A DNA stretch of 7,676 bases from JARIHD01 sp036392795 (GTDB taxonomy: Bacteria; Patescibacteriota; Saccharimonadia; Saccharimonadales; UBA4665). The notes under the pieces are model-generated. The model worked only from the letters and a program-made list of their open reading frames with translations, was not told the DNA's origin and did not search any database. Shown here piece after piece: positions 1 to 5,396 of the stretch. The stretch lies in NCBI GenBank assembly GCA_036392795.1, contig DASVXH010000078.1:1-7676 (forward strand), written 5' to 3'. Position 1 is the first letter of the stretch. Every line of letters starts with the position of its first letter. Position numbers and translations under genes: made by a program.

Positions 1-1
1 A

Positions 2-3000
2 ATAGGTACCACGAACGCCACCTCTATTTCTTTGCAGCAAAACACAACCATCGCCAGCGGCAAATCGCTAACATTGCAGGGTGCATTTACGATGACCCCG
101 TCAGCTGACACAACCTCCATCTTTAATATTAGAACCTCCGGCAGTAACAACATGTTTACGGTTGACACCCAAAATTCCCAAATAGGAATTGCCTTAGGTG
201 GAATCAATCTTCCGTCGCTGACAAGTTCGGGTGTCCAGATTCGAGGAGCAATTCGACTTAGCGGAGCTAGTAGCACCTTTGCGGATACGTATATTACCAC
301 GAAGGTTGGTACGCCAAGCTCTATCCCGGCTCTTATTAACATCGTAAACTATGATCCTGGCGCTACCGGTCAATTTATTGCAATGGGAATCCCGGTGGGT
401 TCAGACACGGGCGGGCGGGCAATCAGTCTTTTTGACGCTCGTGCATCGGCTCATTATCCGACGCTGGCAGTTTTTAGTCCGAACGAGAGTGTTGTAGGTG
501 GTTTCTCGTGGGATGGATCGGACAGTACATTCCTAACAAAGTCGACCTCAAATAATATGGCACTACAAGCGGGCGGTCTAAATGTCATGACGCTACAAAA
601 TGTCAGTAGCGTCGCGCGCGTGGGTATCGGTAACGGCTCTCCTTCCTATCCATTGGATGTAACTGGTGATATAAATTCTAGTACTGCTTTGCGTGTTGGT
701 GGTAATGTGGTGTGTACTTCGAGCGGCTGTACATCGTCTGGCAGTACGCTGCAAGGAGCCTACGATAATGGCAACACCCTTACTACTACGTCGGCACGCA
801 ATGTTTCTATTACTTTGGCCGACACGGCCACTGATTCCAACTTTAGCATTAATATGCAATGCACCACCTGTTCGACCAACGGTGGGCGTTTTGAAATACA
901 AAATGCAGGTACGGCCGCTTTTTGGCTTAATCCGGGGAGCGCTGTCGGCCAGCGAGGCTCTGCCGTTTTCCGAAATACAGCGAATGATATAACCGCTTTT
1001 CAGATTCAAACTTCCGGGGGCGGCAGTACGGTATTTAATGTCGATACGAGTAACGGTCGGGTCGGTATTAACAATGCGGCACCTACAGTAGCATTGGATG
1101 TTGGCCCAGGTACGCTGGGCGCGAGCCAAATAGTGCAAATACGGGTGGGAGATTTCTTGTTGCAAAGTGAGCAGGGTTCTTCTAACGGCATCGCCGCCCT
1201 AGACACCCGTGGCTCAAACGGCAACCTCACAGTTGACGGGGCTAGCGGCGCCACCCTAGGCTTGCTGCTTAGTCCTTATACTACCAATAATAACTTCTTG
1301 GTAGCGGGCGGTGGAAAAGTGCGTGTAGGGGACACTAATACGCCTAACTACAAGGTAGACGTCGCAGGTGACGTTAACATTTCGAGTGGCAGCGCCTATA
1401 AGATCAACGGCACTAATATTTGTACTTCGTCTGGCTGTACCCCAGCGGCGGGCTCGACTAACTACATTCAAAATACCGCTACTGTTCAAACCGGCGCCAA
1501 TATCGCTATTCAGAGCAATGCTGATGCCAGTATAACCGCACTCCTTAAAGGCCGCGCTTCGCAGACTGCTGATCTGCTTTCCCTACAGAATTCCAGCAAT
1601 GTTGCCTTGGCTAGCTTTACGGCTGCCGGTAACCTGACCTTTGGTAGTTCCAGTGACAAAACAATTTCTATTGCTCAGGCCGGATCCGGAAGCAGCGGCA
1701 ATAATCTTACCATCCAGGCCGGATCGGGTAATGGTACGAATATGAACGGCGGCAACCTGCTCCTGCAGGGCGGGAACAGTACGGGCAGCGGCACCCCCGG
1801 CAGCGTAATTGTTAAGCCCCAAACGAATACAACCACGGCATTTCAGGTCCAGAATACAGCGGGTACAACTACCGTCCTGAATGTAGACACTACGAATGCT
1901 CGGGTAGGGATCGGGACGACCGCACCGACACGTGCTCTGGACGTATCGGTCAGTGATGCAAGCAGCACGTCGCTACCTCTTATCGTGCGGCAAGCGAGCA
2001 CTGGCGACGTGGGAATAGAGATAAAGAACACGAGCAGCAACCAAAGCTTTTATGTCGGAATGGATACGAGTGATAGTGGTAGATTCAAGATTACTTCGAA
2101 CACCCCATCAGGCACTCCAAACATGGGAACTACGACGCAGGGCAGCTTGACTGATAGTGGAGATTCTAACTTTATGAATTCCATGAGAGTTACGGCAGGT
2201 GCCACCGGCACTATCACGACCTTATACGCAAATGTCGGTACCACTCTTGGAGGCTCCCCCAATAACCAAGGGCAAATGGCGATCTACAGTAATTCCGCTG
2301 GCGAACCTGGAACCTTGCTGGCAAGTAGTAGTAGTACGACCCTCGCCAGTGGATGGAACGCATTTACGTTGTCGTCGCCATTAAGTGTAACAAGCGGTAC
2401 GATTTATTGGATTGCATACAATACAAATGGAACCGCATCTAACCAAAACAATTTGCGCTATGAATCAACAGGAGGGGTTGTACGCTATGCTGCACAAACC
2501 TTTGGAACTTGGCCATCTTCCTTCGGTGGGGCTACGTCCAGCGTATTCAATTTTTCGATGTATGCTGTCATTCAGGCATCATCTGGGACGGACGTTTTTT
2601 CGAATAATTTATTCCAGATGACCAGCGGAGGGGAGGCGACCTTTAAAAACGTGGCTGATTCCAGTAGTGCCTTCCAAATACAGAATGCTTCTGGCGTAAA
2701 TATGTTTAACGTGGATGCCACTACGCAGCGGGTCTATATAGGGCCGACTGCTGGAGATTCGGTCGGAACCCTACTCGTCTTGGGTAACAAAACGAACAAC
2801 TCAACAGATCCAACAGGAGTTGCCGGAGCGATGTACTATAACTCCAATACAGGTAACTTTAGGTGTTATAACTCGGGAGGCTGGCAAAACTGCATCGGCG
2901 GCCTAATCACATCAAATACAGCGATAGGGACCGCTATCAATAACTGTACCAACGCTTGTGCTTCATTCAACCATAATGCTGCAATTCCTGCTAATTACTG

Positions 3001-3418
3001 TCAGCCAGGCAGGGTCATCCGTATCCTGGCTAATGGTGTCTATAGTACGGGTGCCGCGGTAAACTTATCCTTCGGTGTTTACTATGGTACCGATGCTTCC
3101 AACCGCGGGAGCGCCAACAACGTGCAAATTGGCGCAACCTCTATCGCTGCCGGTCCAACCGGTGCGGTAACTAATGCTGGTTGGTCGGTAGACTTCACGA
3201 TCGTCTGTTTCTCTACGACTTCTATGAACGGTCAGGGTCAGACAACGCTGTCCGTATCCACCTCGGCGACTACGGCGGCAATTGCCCGTATGGCCTCCAG
3301 TGCTAGCAATACCGTAGTATCGACCTCTAATAAAAACTTATATCTATATCCCACCTGGAGTGCGGCCACCGTTTCAAACACGGTAACCGTCCACCAGTTT
3401 GTTGTACAAGGTTTGTAA
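2..3418 (+). CDS. Giant phage-tail-fibre-like surface protein, C-terminal part (5' end outside window)
   Basis: The frame is open from the first complete codon at position 2 to tandem stops TAA TAA at 3416-3421, giving 1,138 codons. The TTG at 32 is an internal Leu codon, because the same Ser/Thr/Asn-rich, low-charge composition continues upstream of it; the true start lies left of the window. The protein is very rich in Gly, Ser, Thr, Asn and Ala, as expected of beta-structured trimeric fibres. In order it shows three fibre repeats with the core NVDT-(x)3-RVGI-(x)4-AP-(x)3-ALDV or its variants, a CTSSGC linker that appears twice, Gly/Asn-rich strands (about 1670-1800), a beta-sandwich module (2141-2575), a short Tyr/Cys module (2801-2896) and a C-terminal head (2903-3415). 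It probably acts outside the cell as an adhesin or receptor-binding fibre. That function is inferred from the repeats; no catalytic motif and no intramolecular chaperone (S74) signature is visible at its C-terminus. Confidence 0.9.
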   Translation: MGTTNATSISLQQNTTIASGKSLTLQGAFTMTPSADTTSIFNIRTSGSNNMFTVDTQNSQIGIALGGINLPSLTSSGVQIRGAIRLSGASSTFADTYITTKVGTPSSIPALINIVNYDPGATGQFIAMGIPVGSDTGGRAISLFDARASAHYPTLAVFSPNESVVGGFSWDGSDSTFLTKSTSNNMALQAGGLNVMTLQNVSSVARVGIGNGSPSYPLDVTGDINSSTALRVGGNVVCTSSGCTSSGSTLQGAYDNGNTLTTTSARNVSITLADTATDSNFSINMQCTTCSTNGGRFEIQNAGTAAFWLNPGSAVGQRGSAVFRNTANDITAFQIQTSGGGSTVFNVDTSNGRVGINNAAPTVALDVGPGTLGASQIVQIRVGDFLLQSEQGSSNGIAALDTRGSNGNLTVDGASGATLGLLLSPYTTNNNFLVAGGGKVRVGDTNTPNYKVDVAGDVNISSGSAYKINGTNICTSSGCTPAAGSTNYIQNTATVQTGANIAIQSNADASITALLKGRASQTADLLSLQNSSNVALASFTAAGNLTFGSSSDKTISIAQAGSGSSGNNLTIQAGSGNGTNMNGGNLLLQGGNSTGSGTPGSVIVKPQTNTTTAFQVQNTAGTTTVLNVDTTNARVGIGTTAPTRALDVSVSDASSTSLPLIVRQASTGDVGIEIKNTSSNQSFYVGMDTSDSGRFKITSNTPSGTPNMGTTTQGSLTDSGDSNFMNSMRVTAGATGTITTLYANVGTTLGGSPNNQGQMAIYSNSAGEPGTLLASSSSTTLASGWNAFTLSSPLSVTSGTIYWIAYNTNGTASNQNNLRYESTGGVVRYAAQTFGTWPSSFGGATSSVFNFSMYAVIQASSGTDVFSNNLFQMTSGGEATFKNVADSSSAFQIQNASGVNMFNVDATTQRVYIGPTAGDSVGTLLVLGNKTNNSTDPTGVAGAMYYNSNTGNFRCYNSGGWQNCIGGLITSNTAIGTAINNCTNACASFNHNAAIPANYCQPGRVIRILANGVYSTGAAVNLSFGVYYGTDASNRGSANNVQIGATSIAAGPTGAVTNAGWSVDFTIVCFSTTSMNGQGQTTLSVSTSATTAAIARMASSASNTVVSTSNKNLYLYPTWSAATVSNTVTVHQFVVQGL
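116..2788 (+). repeat. Six degenerate fibre repeats (FNVDT..RVGIG..AP..LDV type)
   Basis: Protein-level repeats inside the first fibre gene. The copies are at 116-193 (MFTVDTQNSQIGI), 581-670 (ARVGIGNGSPSYPLDVTGD), 992-1105 (FNVDTSNGRVGINNAAP, ending ALDVG), 1289-1372 (KVRVGDTNTPNYKVDVAGD), 1835-1948 (LNVDTTNARVGIGTTAP, ending ALDVS) and 2666-2788 (FNVDATTQRVYIGPTAG). The fullest copies run about 38-41 residues, begin with [ST]AFQ[IV]Q and end near LDV. The DNA has diverged although the protein pattern is kept, so this is an old repeat under selection and not a recent tandem duplication. In phage tail fibres the same pattern forms beta-prism or triple-helix shaft segments. Confidence 0.8.
2141..2575 (+). 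other. Inserted beta-sandwich (lectin/CBM-like) module in the first fibre protein
   Basis: About 145 residues interrupt the fibre repeats. The stretch begins GSLTDSGDSNF and contains MAIYSNSAGEPGTLLASS, WNAFTLSSPLSVTSGTIYW, IAYNTNG and FGTWPSSFGG before ending SMYAVIQ. It has more aromatic residues than the flanking shaft. The order 'QMAIY..G.PGTLLASS..W..F.L..PL.V..G..YWIAYNTNG' matches a jelly-roll module that I recall from bacterial surface and carbohydrate-associated proteins. The fold call rests on pattern recall only. A role in ligand or glycan binding is inferred. Confidence 0.6.
2801..2896 (+). other. Short Tyr/Cys module (DPTGVAGAMYYN..) preceding the fibre head
   Basis: This 32-residue segment reads STDPTGVAGAMYYN, then NTGNFRCYNSGGWQNC. 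It is a small beta-hairpin-like motif common in fibre proteins of candidate-phyla bacteria, where it usually sits near shaft ends. Its two cysteines are ten residues apart and could form a disulphide outside the cell. A Cys-free relative occurs in the second fibre protein at 6801-6884 (GQIYYDQTNNQLAYFNGTNF), which links the two giant genes by domain content. Confidence 0.6.
2903..3415 (+). other. C-terminal head domain of the first fibre protein
   Basis: The final 171 residues carry no fibre repeat. They open LITSNTAIGTAINNC and contain IPANYCQPGRVIRILANGVY, LSFGVYYGTD, GWSVDFTIVCF and a closing HQFVVQGL. The pattern of 'IPA..(x)..G.VIRI.A.G.Y......L.F.VYYG' resembles the terminal knob of phage-like receptor-binding fibres. 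Four cysteines fall in this region, in NCTNAC, NYC and IVCF. Receptor recognition is inferred from its terminal position and architecture. Confidence 0.55.
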
Positions 3419-3433
3419 TAATTCTCACATTTA

Positions 3434-3461
3434 TTGACATGCCATGTTCGAGATAGATAAT
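3434..3461 (+). promoter_or_regulatory. Sigma70-type promoter for the secreted-protein gene
   Basis: A perfect -35 box TTGACA lies at 3434-3439. The -10 box is GATAAT at 3456-3461 (16-base spacer) or TAATAT at 3458-3463 (18-base spacer). Transcription would begin near 3468-3470, giving a leader of about 25 bases that holds the Shine-Dalgarno sequence. An 11-base inverted repeat, ACATG-C-CATGT at 3437-3447, overlaps the -35 edge and could be an operator. Confidence 0.6.
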
Positions 3462-3483
3462 ATTACTTATATATTATTGATCT

Positions 3484-3491
3484 GGGGGTGG
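3484..3491 (+). promoter_or_regulatory. G-rich ribosome binding site that decides the ATG start
   Basis: GGGGGTGG lies 2-9 bases before the ATG at 3494, a good distance for pairing with the anti-Shine-Dalgarno CCUCC. The alternative in-frame GTG at 3488 falls inside this site and would have no ribosome binding site of its own, so the ATG is preferred. Confidence 0.6.
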
Positions 3492-3493
3492 AC

Positions 3494-4195
3494 ATGAAAA
3501 AGGTGATAAAGCTTGTCGCAGGTAAAAGTAGCTATATGGTGGGACTGGGCGTTGCATCATTGGTGGGTGGATTAACGTCGGCTATTGTCTTGGCGGCGGT
3601 TCCCGACGCTGGGGGCACAATTCATGGATGTTCTAATAAACTGTCAGGAGCGGTGAAGGTCGTAGACACTGAGAACGGGGGAGCATGCAATACCCTCCTA
3701 GAGAACTCGCTCGACTGGGAACAGGGAGGAAAGACTCTGAAAGACGGCAGCGCGCAGGCGCTCGGTACCCTTTTAAATGTTAATCTACCTAATGAAACCG
3801 GGACGCAGATGACTGTTTTTAACGATTCCTTAAAGCGAACGGTAGTACTAAGTCTCGGAACCAATGATGGCGACGTGGTGAGAATAGGGCAGCTCAACTA
3901 TCCTTCCTATTCGTCGACCGATTGCACCGGAACGGGGTATGTTCAAAGTACGAGTATTACACCTGTAAAGACAGTGCTCTTTAGATCTCTTCATATAGGC
4001 ACGCCAACTCATTTTATAGTCGCGGATAGTGCTCAGCCCGCGTCGGTGACCATTAGAAGTAGTATGAGCAATGGTGCATATGGTGAGCCAGATGTTTGTC
4101 AAACCTATGAGCAGTCCTGGGAAGGTAGCTATTATGCGATTACACCAGTGACATTGCCATTTACGACGCCACTTAGTACGCCATTCAAATTTTAG
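3494..4195 (+). CDS. Small secreted protein with N-terminal IHGC module and paired cysteines
   Basis: This 233-residue protein starts at the ATG at 3494, and the start is supported by the GGGGGTGG site just upstream. Residues 1-35 form a signal peptide or anchor: MKKVIKLVAGKSS, a hydrophobic core at about 14-34, and a plausible cleavage after LAA. The mature part opens VPDAGGTIHGC and continues to VKVVDTENGGAC, then LDWEQ. This resembles an 'IPD..G.IH.C......LRVID...C......L.WNQ' module that I recall at the start of many exported bacterial proteins. Cysteines at 46/65 and 144/202 could form two disulphides. The rest (about 88-215) is predicted beta-rich and ends in a Pro/Thr/Phe tail with repeated LPF and TPF motifs. 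No enzyme motif is seen. It has its own promoter, follows the fibre gene by 75 bases and overlaps the opposing gene by 4 bases. A surface role beside the fibres is inferred. Confidence 0.85.
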   Translation: MKKVIKLVAGKSSYMVGLGVASLVGGLTSAIVLAAVPDAGGTIHGCSNKLSGAVKVVDTENGGACNTLLENSLDWEQGGKTLKDGSAQALGTLLNVNLPNETGTQMTVFNDSLKRTVVLSLGTNDGDVVRIGQLNYPSYSSTDCTGTGYVQSTSITPVKTVLFRSLHIGTPTHFIVADSAQPASVTIRSSMSNGAYGEPDVCQTYEQSWEGSYYAITPVTLPFTTPLSTPFKF

Positions 4196-4791
4196 TCGGT
4201 GCGTATTACTTGTAGTACCCTTTTGAGATTATTTTGGTCAATATCTTTGGGGGCAGTGATGAGCAGCCATGCATCACTCTCGGTCGGTAGGCTGACAAAT
4301 GTTTGATTGTTTAATACGCCAATTGCGGCGGTACCAGCCGGCACTTTAGCTTCATTGCGAATCGGTATTTGATTGGCGTAAAAAGCCTTCAGCTCGTCTT
4401 CTGAGGGCTTTTTTTGTACCGTAAATGCGATTTTTTGATCCGTGTTATAGGTTACTGAATAAACGACGGCCTGATCGTTGCCGCTAAATGAATGTGCATC
4501 AAGAATGTATCCGTTGGGTAGTTTGCTGGCTTCAGGATAGAAGATGGCAAACTTGGCATGTCGCCGAATGGTTGCGGGTACGGCACTGGGACGTGAAGGG
4601 GACGGAGTTTTTCTATTCGCCAGAAAAAAGACCGCTATTGCCGCCAGAAAAATAAAGGCACCGGCAATAAAATAGATTTTTTTAGCTCGGCCAGGTTTGA
4701 CCGGAGTTACGATCGGCGCTACATGTGGCGACGTTTGGCTGGAGAGTCTTTTGGCTGCCTTTGCCAGACGTTGGCGGGTAAGTTCATCCAT
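4192..4791 (-). CDS. Single-pass membrane protein with extracytoplasmic domain, unknown function
   Basis: This 199-residue protein begins at the ATG at 4789-4791 (minus strand) and ends in TAA at 4192-4194. Residues 1-38 are basic and cytosolic (MDELTRQRLAKAAKRLSS, then a Pro/Val linker and a Lys/Arg stop). Residues 39-58 form one membrane helix. A Pro/Ser linker (about 62-72) leads to an outside domain of about 125 residues with FAIFYPEASKLPNGYILD near its start and DAWLLITAPKDID near its end. The phrase 'YP..LP.GY..D' and the closing 'W.LIT.P' resemble small lipoprotein-like domains (DUF4367 style) found in anti-sigma and cell-envelope proteins. I do not recognise a named family. There is no clear Shine-Dalgarno. 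The gene is divergent from the next gene and convergent with the previous one, and the likely terminator of the previous transcript lies inside it. Confidence 0.8.
   Translation of the reverse strand: MDELTRQRLAKAAKRLSSQTSPHVAPIVTPVKPGRAKKIYFIAGAFIFLAAIAVFFLANRKTPSPSRPSAVPATIRRHAKFAIFYPEASKLPNGYILDAHSFSGNDQAVVYSVTYNTDQKIAFTVQKKPSEDELKAFYANQIPIRNEAKVPAGTAAIGVLNNQTFVSLPTESDAWLLITAPKDIDQNNLKRVLQVIRTD
4380..4415 (+). terminator. Intrinsic terminator for the + strand, located inside the opposing gene
   Basis: The stem pairs 4380-4392 (AAAAAGCCTTCAG) with 4401-4413 (CTGAGGGCTTTTT). That is 13 pairs including one G-T wobble, with an 8-base loop, and a run of seven T at 4409-4415. This is a classic A-tract/GC-stem/T-tract terminator. 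It lies 185-220 bases past the stop of the secreted-protein gene, and no better candidate lies between. On the minus strand it also has a five-T run (complement of 4380-4384), so it may be partly bidirectional. It lies within codons for QKKPSEDELKAFY of the opposing gene. Confidence 0.6.
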
Positions 4792-4821
4792 TATCTAAAT
4801 CTAAATCAATGGGGGCTATGT

Positions 4822-4850
4822 ATGCAAGGCTTGTTGCGTGGGGCAAGGTC
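4822..4850 (-). promoter_or_regulatory. Weak candidate promoter for the minus-strand membrane protein
   Basis: Read on the minus strand, TTGCCC is followed by an 18-base spacer and TACATA, and the start codon comes about 30 bases later. A second option is TTGCAT (4822-4827), an 18-base spacer and TAGATT, which would give a leaderless transcript. Both match the consensus poorly. A tandem ATCTAAATCTAAATC lies just upstream of the start codon in place of a Shine-Dalgarno. Confidence 0.25.
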
Positions 4851-4866
4851 GCACAATATTCTAAGT

Positions 4867-4896
4867 TTGACATAAGCGTTCTAAAGTCCCTATGAT
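4867..4896 (+). promoter_or_regulatory. Strong promoter producing an apparently leaderless mRNA
   Basis: TTGACA at 4867-4872 and TATGAT at 4891-4896 are separated by 18 bases. The usual start of transcription, about seven bases past the -10 box, falls at 4903, which is the A of the ATG start codon. No Shine-Dalgarno sequence exists in the six bases between the -10 box and the ATG, so the promoter itself argues for leaderless translation. Confidence 0.65.
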
Positions 4897-4902
4897 ACAT
4901 AA

Positions 4903-5298
4903 ATGAGCGAAGTCCAAAAAACGGAGAAGAAAAAAGGCCTGATAATAGCAGTAGTGATTTTAATTTTGGTTATTATCGTTGGTGTTGTCTTCTTTTTCGC
5001 TGGCCGCGAGGGTGAACCCGATCAAAGCCGGGAGCAGAGCTTGAAAATAATCAGACAGGTGGGTAAGCTGTATATTCTGCCCACCGATGAAGAGCCAACG
5101 GTCGCCCTAATAACCGATAAGAGTAGCCTAAGCAGTAGTGGCAACCGCGAATTTTATAAAAATGCACAGAATGGAGACTACCTTCTGGTCTACAATAAGG
5201 CAAAAATAGCATTTCTGTATCGTCAGTCTGTACATAAGCTTGTTCATGTAAGCCCCGTTATACCTAGTCAGGGGCCCACCGAAAAGGCTGAAGAGTAA
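4903..5298 (+). CDS. Small membrane-anchored protein of candidate-phyla type, unknown function
   Basis: This 131-residue protein has a short basic cytosolic end (residues 1-11, ending KTEKKKG), one membrane helix (about 12-33) and an outside domain of about 95 residues. The domain reads REQSLKIIRQVGKLYILP, then EEPTVALITDKSSL, FYKNAQNGDYLLVY, KAKIAFLYR and KLVHVSPV. The order 'V.KL..LP..E.PT.A.ITDK..L....FY.NA.NGD..L.Y..A..A.LYR....K...V.PV' matches an uncharacterised family I recall widely in Patescibacteria. No catalytic residues are evident; alternating hydrophobic residues suggest a small beta-domain. The start is fixed by a -10 box only six bases upstream. The gene precedes the fibre-associated membrane gene by 98 bases, so an envelope role is likely, but the exact function is unknown. 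Confidence 0.85.
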   Translation: MSEVQKTEKKKGLIIAVVILILVIIVGVVFFFAGREGEPDQSREQSLKIIRQVGKLYILPTDEEPTVALITDKSSLSSSGNREFYKNAQNGDYLLVYNKAKIAFLYRQSVHKLVHVSPVIPSQGPTEKAEE

Positions 5299-5396
5299 TT
5301 TTTATAAAGCTAGTATTATAAGGCTAGCATATGAAGCTTTCGATTTTGGGAGTGTGCGTCTATAATGGTTATGAGTAAGGGATAGAGCTAGAGAAC
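5299..5396 (+). promoter_or_regulatory. Promoter (TTTCGA/TATAAT) and leader before the hairpin-membrane gene
   Basis: A perfect TATAAT lies at 5361-5366 with a partial -35 box TTTCGA at 5338-5343 (17-base spacer). Transcription would begin near 5373, about 24 bases before the ATG at 5397. The leader has only weak Shine-Dalgarno matches: AAGGGAT is far from the ATG and GAG is very close. Upstream, GCTAG at 5309-5313 and CTAGC at 5324-5328 form a small inverted repeat without a T-run, so it is a doubtful terminator for the preceding gene. Confidence 0.5.

Noticed and set aside
32..34. TTG as the start codon of the first fibre gene
   Set aside because: The frame is open to the window edge with the same composition upstream, and no ribosome binding site precedes the TTG. 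The protein is a C-terminal fragment of a larger product.
593..1165. Minus-strand open frame of 190 codons opposite the first fibre gene
   Set aside because: Antisense shadow of the repeat-rich coding strand, with an implausible composition (scattered Cys, Arg and Ile) and no start signals. The + strand frame carries recognisable fibre repeats.
1680..1689. Palindrome CCGGATCCGG
   Set aside because: A 10-base palindrome in GC-rich Gly/Ser codons is expected by chance in a window this size, and nothing nearby suggests a site function.
2325..2336. AGT trinucleotide repeat as a phase-variation tract
   Set aside because: Only about four units encoding Ser. Trinucleotide slippage would not shift the frame, so it is unlikely to be a switch.
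2..3418. Prophage tail region
   Set aside because: The fibre repeats resemble phage tail fibres, but no other phage gene (baseplate, tape measure, holin, lysin, integrase) is in the window. The second fibre has a membrane anchor and neighbouring genes encode cell-envelope proteins. Flanking sequence would be needed to exclude it fully.
5307..5340. Inverted repeat AAAGCT...AGCTTT / GCTAG...CTAGC as a terminator after the gene ending at 5298
   Set aside because: The stems are short (5-6 pairs), the two pairings compete, the GC content is low and no T-run follows, so an intrinsic terminator cannot be supported.
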